This document shows positions 42,756 to 50,047 of a stretch of DNA of 64,000 nt, piece after piece. A program made the translations under genes and the position numbers. The stretch covers positions 1 to 64,000 of the forward strand of contig CBDDAJ010000036.1 in NCBI GenBank assembly GCA_965224845.1, in the 5' to 3' direction. This stretch comes from Wocania_A sp965224845. Lineage in GTDB: Bacteria > Bacteroidota > Bacteroidia > Flavobacteriales > Flavobacteriaceae. The notes below the pieces were generated by a model, which ran no database searches, was not told where the DNA came from, and saw only the letters and a program-made list of their open reading frames with translations. Positions within the stretch are counted from its first letter, which is position 1. The number at the start of each line of letters is the position of its first letter.

Positions 42756-43003
42756 TTTTATATAACAATCTTAAAATGAGGGATTTATTTTAAAAAAACT
42801 TTATCAGAAATTATTTTAAATCAATTTTTTTTACGAAATTTAAGAACCTAATAAGTAAGTTTTGCGTTGAAACTTAACATAAATCTATTCTAAACTTCCT
42901 AAATTATATATAGTACATGACACAATTTTAATATGAGGGCATCATGTTTTACAGAAGCTCTCCGTTTTTTAATTAATATTTAGTAATTAAAAGATTTAAG
43001 CAG
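42756..43003. other. Spacer between EamA and DUF4199 genes
   Basis: The 248 bp are very AT-rich with no open frame I can support. TTTTAATATGAGGGC at about 42929 echoes a minus-strand segment near 33826. No clear promoter for the DUF4199 gene is seen. Confidence 0.3.
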
Positions 43004-43456
43004 ATGAAAACAATAACACTTCCAATCCGGTTTGGCCTCGTTACCAGTACAGTACTTATCGCATATTTTTTAATTTTAGCATTATTTAATAAACATACTA
43101 ATCCCGTTTTTAGTTTTTTTAATGCTATCATTACCGTTTTTGGAATCTATGAAGCCATTAGAATAAAAAAACTTAAAGACGCCGAACTTTTTTCTTATGG
43201 AGAAGGTTTTAAAACTGGTATTGTAACAGGCTTTGTTGCAACCTTATTTTTTACTCTATTTTTCTTGTTTTATGCAACCGAAATTAATCCTACCTTTTTG
43301 CCAAAGTTTCTTGAAAAAATCAATGGTCAATTTAATTTAGATATTGGTATGATTACTTTTATTGTAGCTGTAATGGGACTGGCTACATCTGTAATTTCTA
43401 CCCTTACGGTTATGCAGTTATTTAAAAATAGCAGAAATATTCTTCAAAACAAATAA
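43004..43456 (+). CDS. DUF4199 membrane protein
   Basis: The 150-residue protein has four membrane helices and the DUF4199 pattern: YEAIRIKKLKDAELFSYGEGFKTGIVTG between helices two and three. This family is common in Bacteroidota and its function is unknown. The gene is 73 bp upstream of rplU, but rplU has its own promoter, so they are probably separate units. Confidence 0.85.
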   Translation: MKTITLPIRFGLVTSTVLIAYFLILALFNKHTNPVFSFFNAIITVFGIYEAIRIKKLKDAELFSYGEGFKTGIVTGFVATLFFTLFFLFYATEINPTFLPKFLEKINGQFNLDIGMITFIVAVMGLATSVISTLTVMQLFKNSRNILQNK

Positions 43457-43461
43457 AACGT

Positions 43462-43491
43462 TTGCAGTTTAATTAATTAGCCGTATATTTG
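43462..43491 (+). promoter_or_regulatory. rplU-rpmA promoter
   Basis: TTG (43462-43464), exactly 19 nt, then TATATTTG (43484-43491, followed by CA). This is a textbook Bacteroidota promoter. The rplU ATG is 38 nt downstream of the box. Confidence 0.85.
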
Positions 43492-43529
43492 CACTCATTT
43501 TTTGAATAAATTAATTAATAAAAATCGCT

Positions 43530-44069
43530 ATGTACGCAATTGTAGAGATAGCAGGGCATCAATTTAAAGTTGAAAAAGACCAAAAAGTTTTTGTTAACCG
43601 TTTACAAACTGAAGAAGGCAAGAAAGTTTCTTTCGATAACGTTCTTTTAATTGGAGATGGCGACAAAGTAACTGTAGGCGCCCCAGCTATAGACGGCGCT
43701 CAAGTAGGAGCAAAAGTCTTAAAGCACCTTAAAGGTGATAAAGTAATCGTTTTCAAAAAGAAAAGACGTAAAGGTTACCGTGTTAAAAATGGTCACCGTC
43801 AATCTTTAACAGAAATCGTAATAGAAAGCATTGCTGCTTCGGGAGCTAAAAAAGCAACCAAAGCTGAAAATGAGGGCGCTAAAAAAGCTGCTCCGAAAAA
43901 GGAAACTAAAAAAGCTGAAGCTAAAACTGAAAAAGCTACACCAAAAGCTGAAGCAACTCAAGATTTAAGCAAATTTACTGTTGCTGAATTAAAAGAGATG
44001 GCCAAAGCAAAAGGAATTGAAGGAATTTCTTCAATGAAAAAAGCTGATTTAATTGCTGCGTTAAGCTAA
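43530..44069 (+). CDS. rplU: Ribosomal protein L21 with C-terminal extension
   Basis: Residues 1-103 are a normal L21 (MYAIVEIAGHQFKVEKDQ, VFKKKRRKGYRVKNGHRQ). A Lys/Ala/Glu-rich linker follows (about 104-145), then a small domain FTVAELKEMAKAKGIEGISSMKKADLIAAL, which looks like a SAP or Rho-N-type nucleic-acid-binding helix pair. The 179-residue length is far above the usual 103. The extension seems common in flavobacteria. It is co-transcribed with rpmA (27-bp gap). Confidence 0.95.
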   Translation: MYAIVEIAGHQFKVEKDQKVFVNRLQTEEGKKVSFDNVLLIGDGDKVTVGAPAIDGAQVGAKVLKHLKGDKVIVFKKKRRKGYRVKNGHRQSLTEIVIESIAASGAKKATKAENEGAKKAAPKKETKKAEAKTEKATPKAEATQDLSKFTVAELKEMAKAKGIEGISSMKKADLIAALS

Positions 44070-44096
44070 TTATTAACAATATAAAAACTTAAGACA

Positions 44097-44357
44097 ATGG
44101 CTCATAAAAAAGGAGTAGGTAGTTCTAAGAATGGTAGAGAATCAGAATCGAAACGCTTAGGGGTTAAGATTTTTGGTGGACAAGCTGCTATTGCTGGAAA
44201 CATTATCATAAGACAACGTGGTAATACACATCACCCAGGTGAAAATGTATACCAAGGAAAAGATCATACTTTACATGCACAGGTTGATGGCATTGTAAAG
44301 TTTACAAAGAAAAAAGACAACAAGTCTTACGTTTCTATTGAGCCTTTTGAGGCTTAA
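44097..44357 (+). CDS. rpmA: Ribosomal protein L27
   Basis: The 86-residue large-subunit protein starts MAHKKGVGSSKNGRESESKRLGVK and contains RQRGNTHHPGENVYQGKDHTLHA, both diagnostic of L27. The N-terminus begins directly with the mature AHKKG sequence, so there is no cleaved leader as in Firmicutes. It is the second gene of the rplU-rpmA operon. Confidence 0.97.
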   Translation: MAHKKGVGSSKNGRESESKRLGVKIFGGQAAIAGNIIIRQRGNTHHPGENVYQGKDHTLHAQVDGIVKFTKKKDNKSYVSIEPFEA

Positions 44358-44412
44358 AAAACGCACTAGCCCTAAAAAACACTACAGTTTTTATTAGGAT
44401 TAAAATTATTAG

Positions 44413-44454
44413 ATCTCCGAACAAACCATGGTTTGTTCGGAGATTTTCTTTTTA
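44413..44454 (+). terminator. Perfect 32-bp palindrome terminator after rpmA
   Basis: ATCTCCGAACAAAC and GTTTGTTCGGAGAT are exact inverted copies around CATG, so the 32 bp at 44413-44444 form one perfect palindrome, followed by TTTTCTTTTT. A weaker hairpin (CCTAAAAAAC with GTTTTTATTAGG) lies just upstream at about 44374-44399. Confidence 0.88.
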
Positions 44455-44760
44455 TTAGGTTTTTATTTTAATATTCACCTGTTTATATATGCCTTGGTGG
44501 TATAAATAGTTTATTTATCTTTAATCTACAACTACCCTACATCTTCCCTCTTATAAGGTTCTTGTAAAATACTATCCTGATGCTTACGAGCCTACACCTT
44601 TCTTGCCACTTATCTCAAACAACTTACAAGCAGCATTATATCTTAATATCTTACTTTAAACACATCTATTATCAAAGCCTGAGGTTTTACATAATTTTAT
44701 CTTCATTACCCTTTTAATTTAGCGTAATGCTATTTCTGAACAAGACAAATAATTTAATAT
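44455..44760. other. Unexplained 300-bp region between two terminators
   Basis: After the rpmA terminator and before the hairpin at 44761, about 300 bp hold no supported gene on either strand. On the minus strand a short in-frame run HQDSILQEPYKREDVG (near 44585-44540) is broken by stops on both sides and may be a coding fossil. It is not recognisable as a tRNA. Confidence 0.35.
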
Positions 44761-44793
44761 AAAACGCCTTCAAACAGAAGGTGTTTTTTTATT
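44761..44793 (+). terminator. Second hairpin terminator before atpD
   Basis: AACGCCTTC pairs with GAAGGTGTT (one G-T pair) around AAACA, followed by a T-run. No gene lies between this hairpin and the previous terminator on the plus strand. Confidence 0.78.
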
Positions 44794-44837
44794 CCAAAAA
44801 ACCTGAAAAAACAACTTTATTTTTAAATTAAAAAATA

Positions 44838-44845
44838 TATCTTTG
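44838..44845 (+). promoter_or_regulatory. -7 box of atpD-atpC
   Basis: TATCTTTG followed by CA fits the -7 consensus. At the -33 position TTT stands in place of TTG. The atpD ATG is 60 nt downstream. Confidence 0.65.
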
Positions 44846-44905
44846 CACGCGAAAACTTAAAGTGTTTTCTTAGAATTAAAACGCATAATATTAAATACAT
44901 AAGTA

Positions 44906-46414
44906 ATGTCTAAAGTTACAGGTAAAGTTGCACAAATAGTAGGTCCAGTAATCGATGTAGAATTCGGAGCTGGTACTGAACTTCCAAAAATTTATGATTC
45001 ATTAGAAATTAAAAGACCTGACGGTTCAACATTAGTATTAGAGGTACAGTCTCACATTGGTGAAGATACCGTGCGTACTATTGCTATGGACTCTTCTGAT
45101 GGTTTAAGTAGAGGAACAGAAGTAAATGCTACTGGTGCTCCTATCCAAATGCCAATTGGAGATGATGTTTATGGTCGTCTTTTTAACGTAATTGGAGATG
45201 CCATTGATGGTCTTGGAGATTTACCTAAAACGGGTGATGCTGGTTTACCAATTCACAGACAAGCACCTAAATTTGAAGATTTATCAACGTCTACTGAAGT
45301 TTTATTTACTGGTATTAAAGTCATTGATTTAATAGAGCCTTATGCCAAAGGTGGTAAAATTGGATTATTTGGTGGTGCCGGTGTAGGTAAAACAGTATTA
45401 ATTCAGGAGTTGATCAACAATATTGCGAAAGGACATGGTGGGCTTTCAGTATTTGCAGGTGTAGGAGAAAGAACTCGTGAAGGAAATGACCTTTTAAGAG
45501 AGATGTTAGAATCTGGAATTATCCGCTATGGAGATGATTTTATGCACTCTATGGAAGACGGTGGATGGGATCTTCAAAAAGTAGATAAATCTGCTATGAA
45601 AGACTCAAAAGCAACTTTCGTTTTCGGACAAATGAATGAGCCTCCTGGAGCTCGTGCTCGTGTTGCCTTATCTGGTTTAACCATTGCTGAGTATTTCCGT
45701 GATGGCGCTGGAGACGGGCAAGGAAAAGATGTCCTTTTCTTCGTAGATAATATTTTCCGTTTTACACAAGCTGGTTCAGAGGTATCTGCATTACTAGGTC
45801 GTATGCCTTCTGCAGTAGGTTATCAACCAACATTAGCAACAGAAATGGGTGCAATGCAGGAACGTATTACTTCAACCAAAAAAGGATCTATTACATCTGT
45901 ACAAGCGGTTTACGTACCTGCGGATGATTTAACAGATCCAGCACCGGCAACAACCTTTGCCCACTTAGATGCAACAACAGTATTATCCCGTAAAATTGCT
46001 GAGCTTGGTATTTATCCTGCGGTAGACCCGTTAGATTCTACATCAAGAATTCTTACTGCCGATATTTTAGGTGACGATCATTACAACTGTGCACAAAGAG
46101 TAAAAGAGTTATTACAACGTTATAAAGAATTACAAGATATTATTGCCATATTAGGTATGGAAGAATTATCTGAAGAAGATAAATTGGCTGTAAGTAGAGC
46201 TAGACGTGTACAACGTTTCTTATCTCAACCCTTCCATGTAGCTGAGCAGTTTACAGGTATTCCAGGAGTGTTAGTTGATATTAAAGAAACCATTAAAGGG
46301 TTTAATATGATTATGGATGGTGAATTAGACCAATATCCAGAAGCAGCATTTAACCTTAAAGGAACTATTGAAGAAGCTATTGAAGCTGGAGATAAAATGT
46401 TAGCCGAAGCTTAA
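44906..46414 (+). CDS. atpD: ATP synthase F1 beta subunit
   Basis: This catalytic subunit of the F1Fo ATP synthase has 502 residues. Walker A GGAGVGKTVL lies near residue 157, and the catalytic glutamate region GERTREGND, Walker B VLFFVDNIFRFTQAG and the DELSEED-like segment EELSEEDK are all present. It is split from the rest of the atp genes: only epsilon follows, which is a known arrangement in Bacteroidota, where beta and epsilon form their own unit. The spacer to atpC carries a mirrored heptad array. Confidence 0.98.
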   Translation: MSKVTGKVAQIVGPVIDVEFGAGTELPKIYDSLEIKRPDGSTLVLEVQSHIGEDTVRTIAMDSSDGLSRGTEVNATGAPIQMPIGDDVYGRLFNVIGDAIDGLGDLPKTGDAGLPIHRQAPKFEDLSTSTEVLFTGIKVIDLIEPYAKGGKIGLFGGAGVGKTVLIQELINNIAKGHGGLSVFAGVGERTREGNDLLREMLESGIIRYGDDFMHSMEDGGWDLQKVDKSAMKDSKATFVFGQMNEPPGARARVALSGLTIAEYFRDGAGDGQGKDVLFFVDNIFRFTQAGSEVSALLGRMPSAVGYQPTLATEMGAMQERITSTKKGSITSVQAVYVPADDLTDPAPATTFAHLDATTVLSRKIAELGIYPAVDPLDSTSRILTADILGDDHYNCAQRVKELLQRYKELQDIIAILGMEELSEEDKLAVSRARRVQRFLSQPFHVAEQFTGIPGVLVDIKETIKGFNMIMDGELDQYPEAAFNLKGTIEEAIEAGDKMLAEA

Positions 46415-46418
46415 ACAA

Positions 46419-46482
46419 GTTCAGAGTTCAGAGTTTAGAGTTCAGAATTGAAACTCATAACTTCACAACTCATAACTCATAA
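46419..46482. repeat. Mirrored heptad repeat array in the atpD-atpC spacer
   Basis: The left arm (46419-46446) is four 7-nt units GTTCAGA, GTTCAGA, GTTTAGA, GTTCAGA in perfect register. A 7-nt centre ATTGAAA follows, then the right arm (46454-46482): CTCATAA, CTTCACAA, CTCATAA, CTCATAA. GAGTT steps face AACTC steps, so the transcript can fold into alternative hairpins. The spacer separates two subunits made in different amounts. Confidence 0.65.
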
Positions 46483-46494
46483 CTACTAAGAGAT

Positions 46495-46773
46495 ATGTAT
46501 TTAGAAATTGTGTCACCTGAAGCAACCCTATTTAGCGGAGAAGTAGTAAGTATTGCTGTTCCTGGAGTAAATGGTGAATTTGAGATGTTAAAAGATCACG
46601 CACCTATTGTATCACTTTTAAAAGAAGGGCATGTTAAAATTTACGGCGATATTTCTTTAGAAGAAGAGGTTCAGGATAAATTTACTAAAGGCAATGATAA
46701 AGGCACCTGGTTAGCAATTAGTTCTGGTACTTTAGAGATGAAAGAGAATAAAGTGATTGTATTAGCAGACTAA
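46495..46773 (+). CDS. atpC: ATP synthase F1 epsilon subunit
   Basis: The 92-residue subunit has the N-terminal beta-sandwich of epsilon (MYLEIVSPEATLFSGEVVSIAVPGVNGEFEMLKDHAPIVSLL). It lacks the C-terminal helical hairpin of longer epsilons, as is usual in this phylum, so the ratchet-type inhibition by that domain is absent. It follows atpD by 80 bp and ends before a long bidirectional hairpin. Confidence 0.95.
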   Translation: MYLEIVSPEATLFSGEVVSIAVPGVNGEFEMLKDHAPIVSLLKEGHVKIYGDISLEEEVQDKFTKGNDKGTWLAISSGTLEMKENKVIVLAD

Positions 46774-46787
46774 TTACAGAACATATA

Positions 46788-46830
46788 TTAAACAACAATG
46801 CCTCAGAAATTCTGAGGCATTGTTGTTTAA
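46788..46830. terminator. 21-bp perfect inverted repeat, bidirectional terminator
   Basis: Each arm is 21 bp (46788-46808 and 46810-46830) with one central base; the arms begin TTAAACAACAATG and meet at CAGAA/TTCTG. It lies between the convergent atpC and DUF5916 genes, and the DUF5916 stop codon (46827-46829) is inside the right arm. Confidence 0.85.
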
Positions 46831-48983
46831 AACTCTAACCTATAATTCATTTTAAAAGCTACTCCCCAATCGCTTCGGGCAATCGCATCATTATAGTTAT
46901 CTGTTACTACCAAATAAACATAAGACAAAGGCTTGTATTCCCATTGTAATCGGCTATTTAAATTAAAGTTATCACTTTGCGTATTATACTGTATGTAGGT
47001 CGTCCAATTCAATCTGTTATTAAAAAATATTTCTCCAGTAAATCGGGCCAAATGGAAGGTTTCTTTGCCTAACACTCCTAAATCTAATGTATTAATATCA
47101 TAAGCTGCTTCTAAATTAGCGAATGGCATGAGTTGATAGTTTAAATACATCCCTCCGGTAATACGCCTTCCACTATAATAATTTCCCTTTTGAATATTGA
47201 ATCGATATCTCAATTTTTGATTATTGGCGGAGTTATACCCTACTTTTAAAAGCCCAAAATTATACTTGCCTGGTTGTAATGCATTTCCATTTCTTAATGG
47301 ATCAAAACCATATTTAAGATCTACATAATCATAATTAAACACAAAATAAACTGCTGATAAATTTTTAAAAAAAACAGCAGCATTATAAAAATGAGAAGAT
47401 TGAGATAAGGTTCCTTTTTCATCAAAATAATTATTATTTTCATAATTGATAAAACGAATATTATTCAGCGATTTAGACTTATCGTAAAACTTCTCATACT
47501 CAACTCCAACTGAAGTTTGCGTATACCCTTCTCTTACAACAATATCATTAATAGCATCGTAATTAAAAAGCCGCGGTGTAAAACCAACATCTGTAATATA
47601 GTTTTTACCTACATTTCTAACTGAGGCATTCCACCCTAAACCTCTTTTATTGAACCAGATTCCTGCATTATAAAAATTATTTTCTCCTGAAGCATTATCA
47701 TTAAAACTAGTTCCAAAATTTACTAAACCTATCCATTTGTTATTATTAGATTTATAATTTACATTCAACCCTGTAACACGATTATAATTATCTACAAATT
47801 CAAATGTATCTGTTTCTTGTCTATTAATTAAAAAGCCTGTTGTAGAAAAATTTTCAGACAGCTGTTGCTCTATTACTAAAGCGCCAAAATTTTGAGAAGT
47901 GATGCCTTCTTCTTTATTAGTTTGTACATTTAAAACTCCCAATCGGGTTTTAGAAGACACATTACCAGATAGTTTTAATCCAAATTGAACATCGCTATTA
48001 GCCCCAATTCTTCTAGAATAAAATGGGTTTATTCCATCAACACCCAAATTAGAAAACAAATCAGAATTCTCTAAGAAGAAATTTCTGCGCTCTGGAAAAA
48101 AAATTGAAAACCTGGTTAAGTTAGTCACTTGCTGATCTACATCAATTTGTGAAAAATCAGGATTTATAGTAGCATCTAACTTTAAGGAAGAGGTTACATT
48201 ATATTGCGCATCTAAACTAGGCTTAATTGTAGTTTCGTCGGTGTCTTTAATAACATTATTTTGATAATTAACAGTTAAAGATGGGGTTACTGCAAATTTT
48301 GAACTAGATTTATTTGGCAGGTTTTCAACTGAAAACTTTTCGGTAAAACGCAAATCAAATAGTCTATAATTGCGTTTCACGTTTTTAAGAATTGTCCAAG
48401 AATTCTTTTTAATATCTCGCACATAAAACTGGATTCCAAAAACAGCATTTTCAGCATTAAAGTTTAAAGCCTTTAACGGAATGGCGACTTCATAAACTTT
48501 AGTATTATCGTTTATATTGGTTTTTGCTTCCCAAACAGCATTCCAACTTGTTGCAAAATCATAACCTCCATTAATTTTCTCAACAATACCATCTATAAGG
48601 GCTCCAAAAGCATTAACAGAAAAGTAATAGGCGCTTTGTTCTTGGTTTTGCGTGTCTAAAATCATAACAAAACCATCGCTTAATCCTATTGGGATATCTC
48701 TTTTTAAAGAGCTTACTTGAGATTTTTCTTGAGTATCAAAATAACTAAGGCCTATATATAAATGCTCTTTATTATGAAATAATTTAACTTCTGTTTGATT
48801 TTCTGCTAGGCCTTCATCGTTTGGCGCATAGTTATAAAAACCCGTATGCTTCGATACTTGTTGCCAAACGGATTCATTTAACTGGCCATCGATATCCATT
48901 TTAGCATTAATAAATTTAACAGCAGGTTTTTGAGCATAAACATTAAACCCTGCAAAGAGCAAAAAAACAAATATATACTTCAT
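46827..48983 (-). CDS. DUF5916 protein: CBM9-like domain plus outer-membrane barrel
   Basis: I start at the ATG 48981-48983 (MKYIFVFLLF, 718 residues), one nucleotide after the stop of the upstream gene; the longer frame would overlap it. A signal peptide ends near YAQ. The N-terminal domain (about residues 20-210) has the CBM9-like pattern IDGQLNESVWQQV, SDGFVMILDTQNQ and YEVAIPLKALNF. The C-terminal two thirds (SLTVNYQNN, FFPERRNFFLEN, then repeated aromatic strands to MNYRLEF) look like a beta-barrel. DUF5916 proteins are widespread in Bacteroidota with unknown function. It is the last of three genes divergent from a LytS/LytTR pair. Confidence 0.85.
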   Translation of the reverse strand: MKYIFVFLLFAGFNVYAQKPAVKFINAKMDIDGQLNESVWQQVSKHTGFYNYAPNDEGLAENQTEVKLFHNKEHLYIGLSYFDTQEKSQVSSLKRDIPIGLSDGFVMILDTQNQEQSAYYFSVNAFGALIDGIVEKINGGYDFATSWNAVWEAKTNINDNTKVYEVAIPLKALNFNAENAVFGIQFYVRDIKKNSWTILKNVKRNYRLFDLRFTEKFSVENLPNKSSSKFAVTPSLTVNYQNNVIKDTDETTIKPSLDAQYNVTSSLKLDATINPDFSQIDVDQQVTNLTRFSIFFPERRNFFLENSDLFSNLGVDGINPFYSRRIGANSDVQFGLKLSGNVSSKTRLGVLNVQTNKEEGITSQNFGALVIEQQLSENFSTTGFLINRQETDTFEFVDNYNRVTGLNVNYKSNNNKWIGLVNFGTSFNDNASGENNFYNAGIWFNKRGLGWNASVRNVGKNYITDVGFTPRLFNYDAINDIVVREGYTQTSVGVEYEKFYDKSKSLNNIRFINYENNNYFDEKGTLSQSSHFYNAAVFFKNLSAVYFVFNYDYVDLKYGFDPLRNGNALQPGKYNFGLLKVGYNSANNQKLRYRFNIQKGNYYSGRRITGGMYLNYQLMPFANLEAAYDINTLDLGVLGKETFHLARFTGEIFFNNRLNWTTYIQYNTQSDNFNLNSRLQWEYKPLSYVYLVVTDNYNDAIARSDWGVAFKMNYRLEF

Positions 48984-48984
48984 A

Positions 48985-49419
48985 TTATTTATGAGATGCT
49001 TCGTCAATTCGAGTTGCTGTTTTACTAATTATTCTCCAACCATTTTCAAATTTCTTTAATAAAAACAAATCGATATACACCATGCTTCTTTCTGGAATTG
49101 AAATTTCAATTTTAGCAGTTGCAATATCCTTAACAACTTCAATAGCCAAAACTTTAGCATAACGACCATTAAAAGCCCCCGCTTTATTAGTCTTGAAAAA
49201 TGCGACATAATCTTTAGGGGTATAAAGCTTAAAACCATCTCTACCTGTTAAATATAAAGTAGCATTTTCAGTGAAAGCACTTTCTAACATTTCTAACTTG
49301 TTATAAGAACTCCCTTCCATGTACTTCTGAAGAGTCCCTTCAATAGCTGCAAACGCTGATTGCGCATTAACTAATTGAAAGGCTAAAAACGTGACAAATA
49401 AGACAATATATTTTTTCAT
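48985..49419 (-). CDS. Secreted NTF2-like (lumazine-binding-type) protein, copy 1
   Basis: The 144-residue protein has a signal peptide (cleavage near VNAQ, residue 20) and an NTF2-like cone fold. Its IEGTLQKYMEGSSYNKLEMLESAFTENATLYL segment is typical of the 'putative lumazine-binding' group. It is a paralogue of the next gene upstream; both share the YxEGS motif, an A-F-x-E-(D/N) loop and a final WRII/WTII-x-K strand. No catalytic residues can be named. Its stop is followed at once by the DUF5916 start codon, so the two are coupled. Confidence 0.82.
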   Translation of the reverse strand: MKKYIVLFVTFLAFQLVNAQSAFAAIEGTLQKYMEGSSYNKLEMLESAFTENATLYLTGRDGFKLYTPKDYVAFFKTNKAGAFNGRYAKVLAIEVVKDIATAKIEISIPERSMVYIDLFLLKKFENGWRIISKTATRIDEASHK

Positions 49420-49425
49420 GTTGAA

Positions 49426-49839
49426 TTATTTTCTTTTAGTAAATATTTTATGAATAATAGTCCATTTACCTTCTGTTTTAAGCAGCAAAAAGTAATCAAC
49501 ATAAGATTTTTTACTCTTTGGGTGTGATACTTCAACCTTTGCTATTGCTGCATTATTTTCGTAATCTATTGAAATGATTTTACCCCTTTCTCCAGTTGAT
49601 TCTCCCGCTTTGGTCTTCTTAATATATGCTTCGCCAGACCAAACTTTAATGCTGTCATTTTTAACAGAATAAAGGTTTAGGTCTTCATAAAAAGCTGCTT
49701 TTAATCTACTTGGTTGCCCCTTGGTAGAACCTTCGATATAATCGGTAAGTGTTAAGGCAATTAACTCCATATCCGTTTTTTGAGCAAAAACTGTTATAGA
49801 ACTAACACCTAACAGTAAAGTGAAAATTAAGTTTTTCAT
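49426..49839 (-). CDS. Secreted NTF2-like protein, copy 2
   Basis: The 137-residue protein has a signal peptide (cleavage near VFAQ, residue 20) and the same NTF2-like plan as its neighbour: LTDYIEGSTKGQPSRLKAAFYEDLNLY, then strand pattern to GKWTIIHKIF. It is first in the three-gene unit with the second copy (6-bp gap) and the DUF5916 gene. Divergent from the LytS/LytTR pair across a 208-bp spacer that contains TTTTAG repeats, so it may be regulated by that system. Confidence 0.8.
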   Translation of the reverse strand: MKNLIFTLLLGVSSITVFAQKTDMELIALTLTDYIEGSTKGQPSRLKAAFYEDLNLYSVKNDSIKVWSGEAYIKKTKAGESTGERGKIISIDYENNAAIAKVEVSHPKSKKSYVDYFLLLKTEGKWTIIHKIFTKRK

Positions 49840-49913
49840 ATTTAAATAGTTTTTGTTTAATCCAAAACTAAACCTAAAGGCAATAGGCTAAAAAATAATA
49901 GATCAATCCTGTG

Positions 49914-50041
49914 TTTTAGCAAACGGAAAGTGCATTTTAGTCGTACTTCATTTGGTCTACCCAAAACCTCCATACAGCATCTTAAATGCCGGTTTTAGCA
50001 ACTTTTACACAATACTAGACTGTATAATTGTATTTTAGCAA
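49914..50041. promoter_or_regulatory. TTTTAG direct repeats in the LytTR/DUF5916 divergent spacer
   Basis: TTTTAGCAA occurs at 49914-49922, 49993-50001 and 50033-50041, and TTTTAGTCG at 49935-49943. The first two TTTTAG units start 21 bp apart, the spacing expected for the paired direct repeats bound by LytTR-domain regulators. Binding by the adjacent LytTR protein is inference. Confidence 0.5.
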
Positions 50042-50047
50042 GTCTAG
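50015..50047. promoter_or_regulatory. Inverted repeat abutting the sensor kinase start
   Basis: CTAGACT (50015-50021) and AGTCTAG (50041-50047) are exact inverted copies 19 bp apart. The right arm ends directly before the ATG at 50048, so folding in the mRNA or protein binding could affect expression of the kinase gene. Confidence 0.45.

Noticed and set aside
44455..44760. tRNA or intact protein gene in the rpmA-atpD gap
   Set aside because: No cloverleaf could be drawn by eye and all frames are broken by stops.
46419..46482. CRISPR-like array
   Set aside because: The units are 7 nt with no unique spacers and no cas genes are nearby.
48984..49007. Longer start for the DUF5916 gene
   Set aside because: It overlaps the upstream gene; the ATG at 48983 starts a proper signal peptide one nucleotide after that gene's stop.
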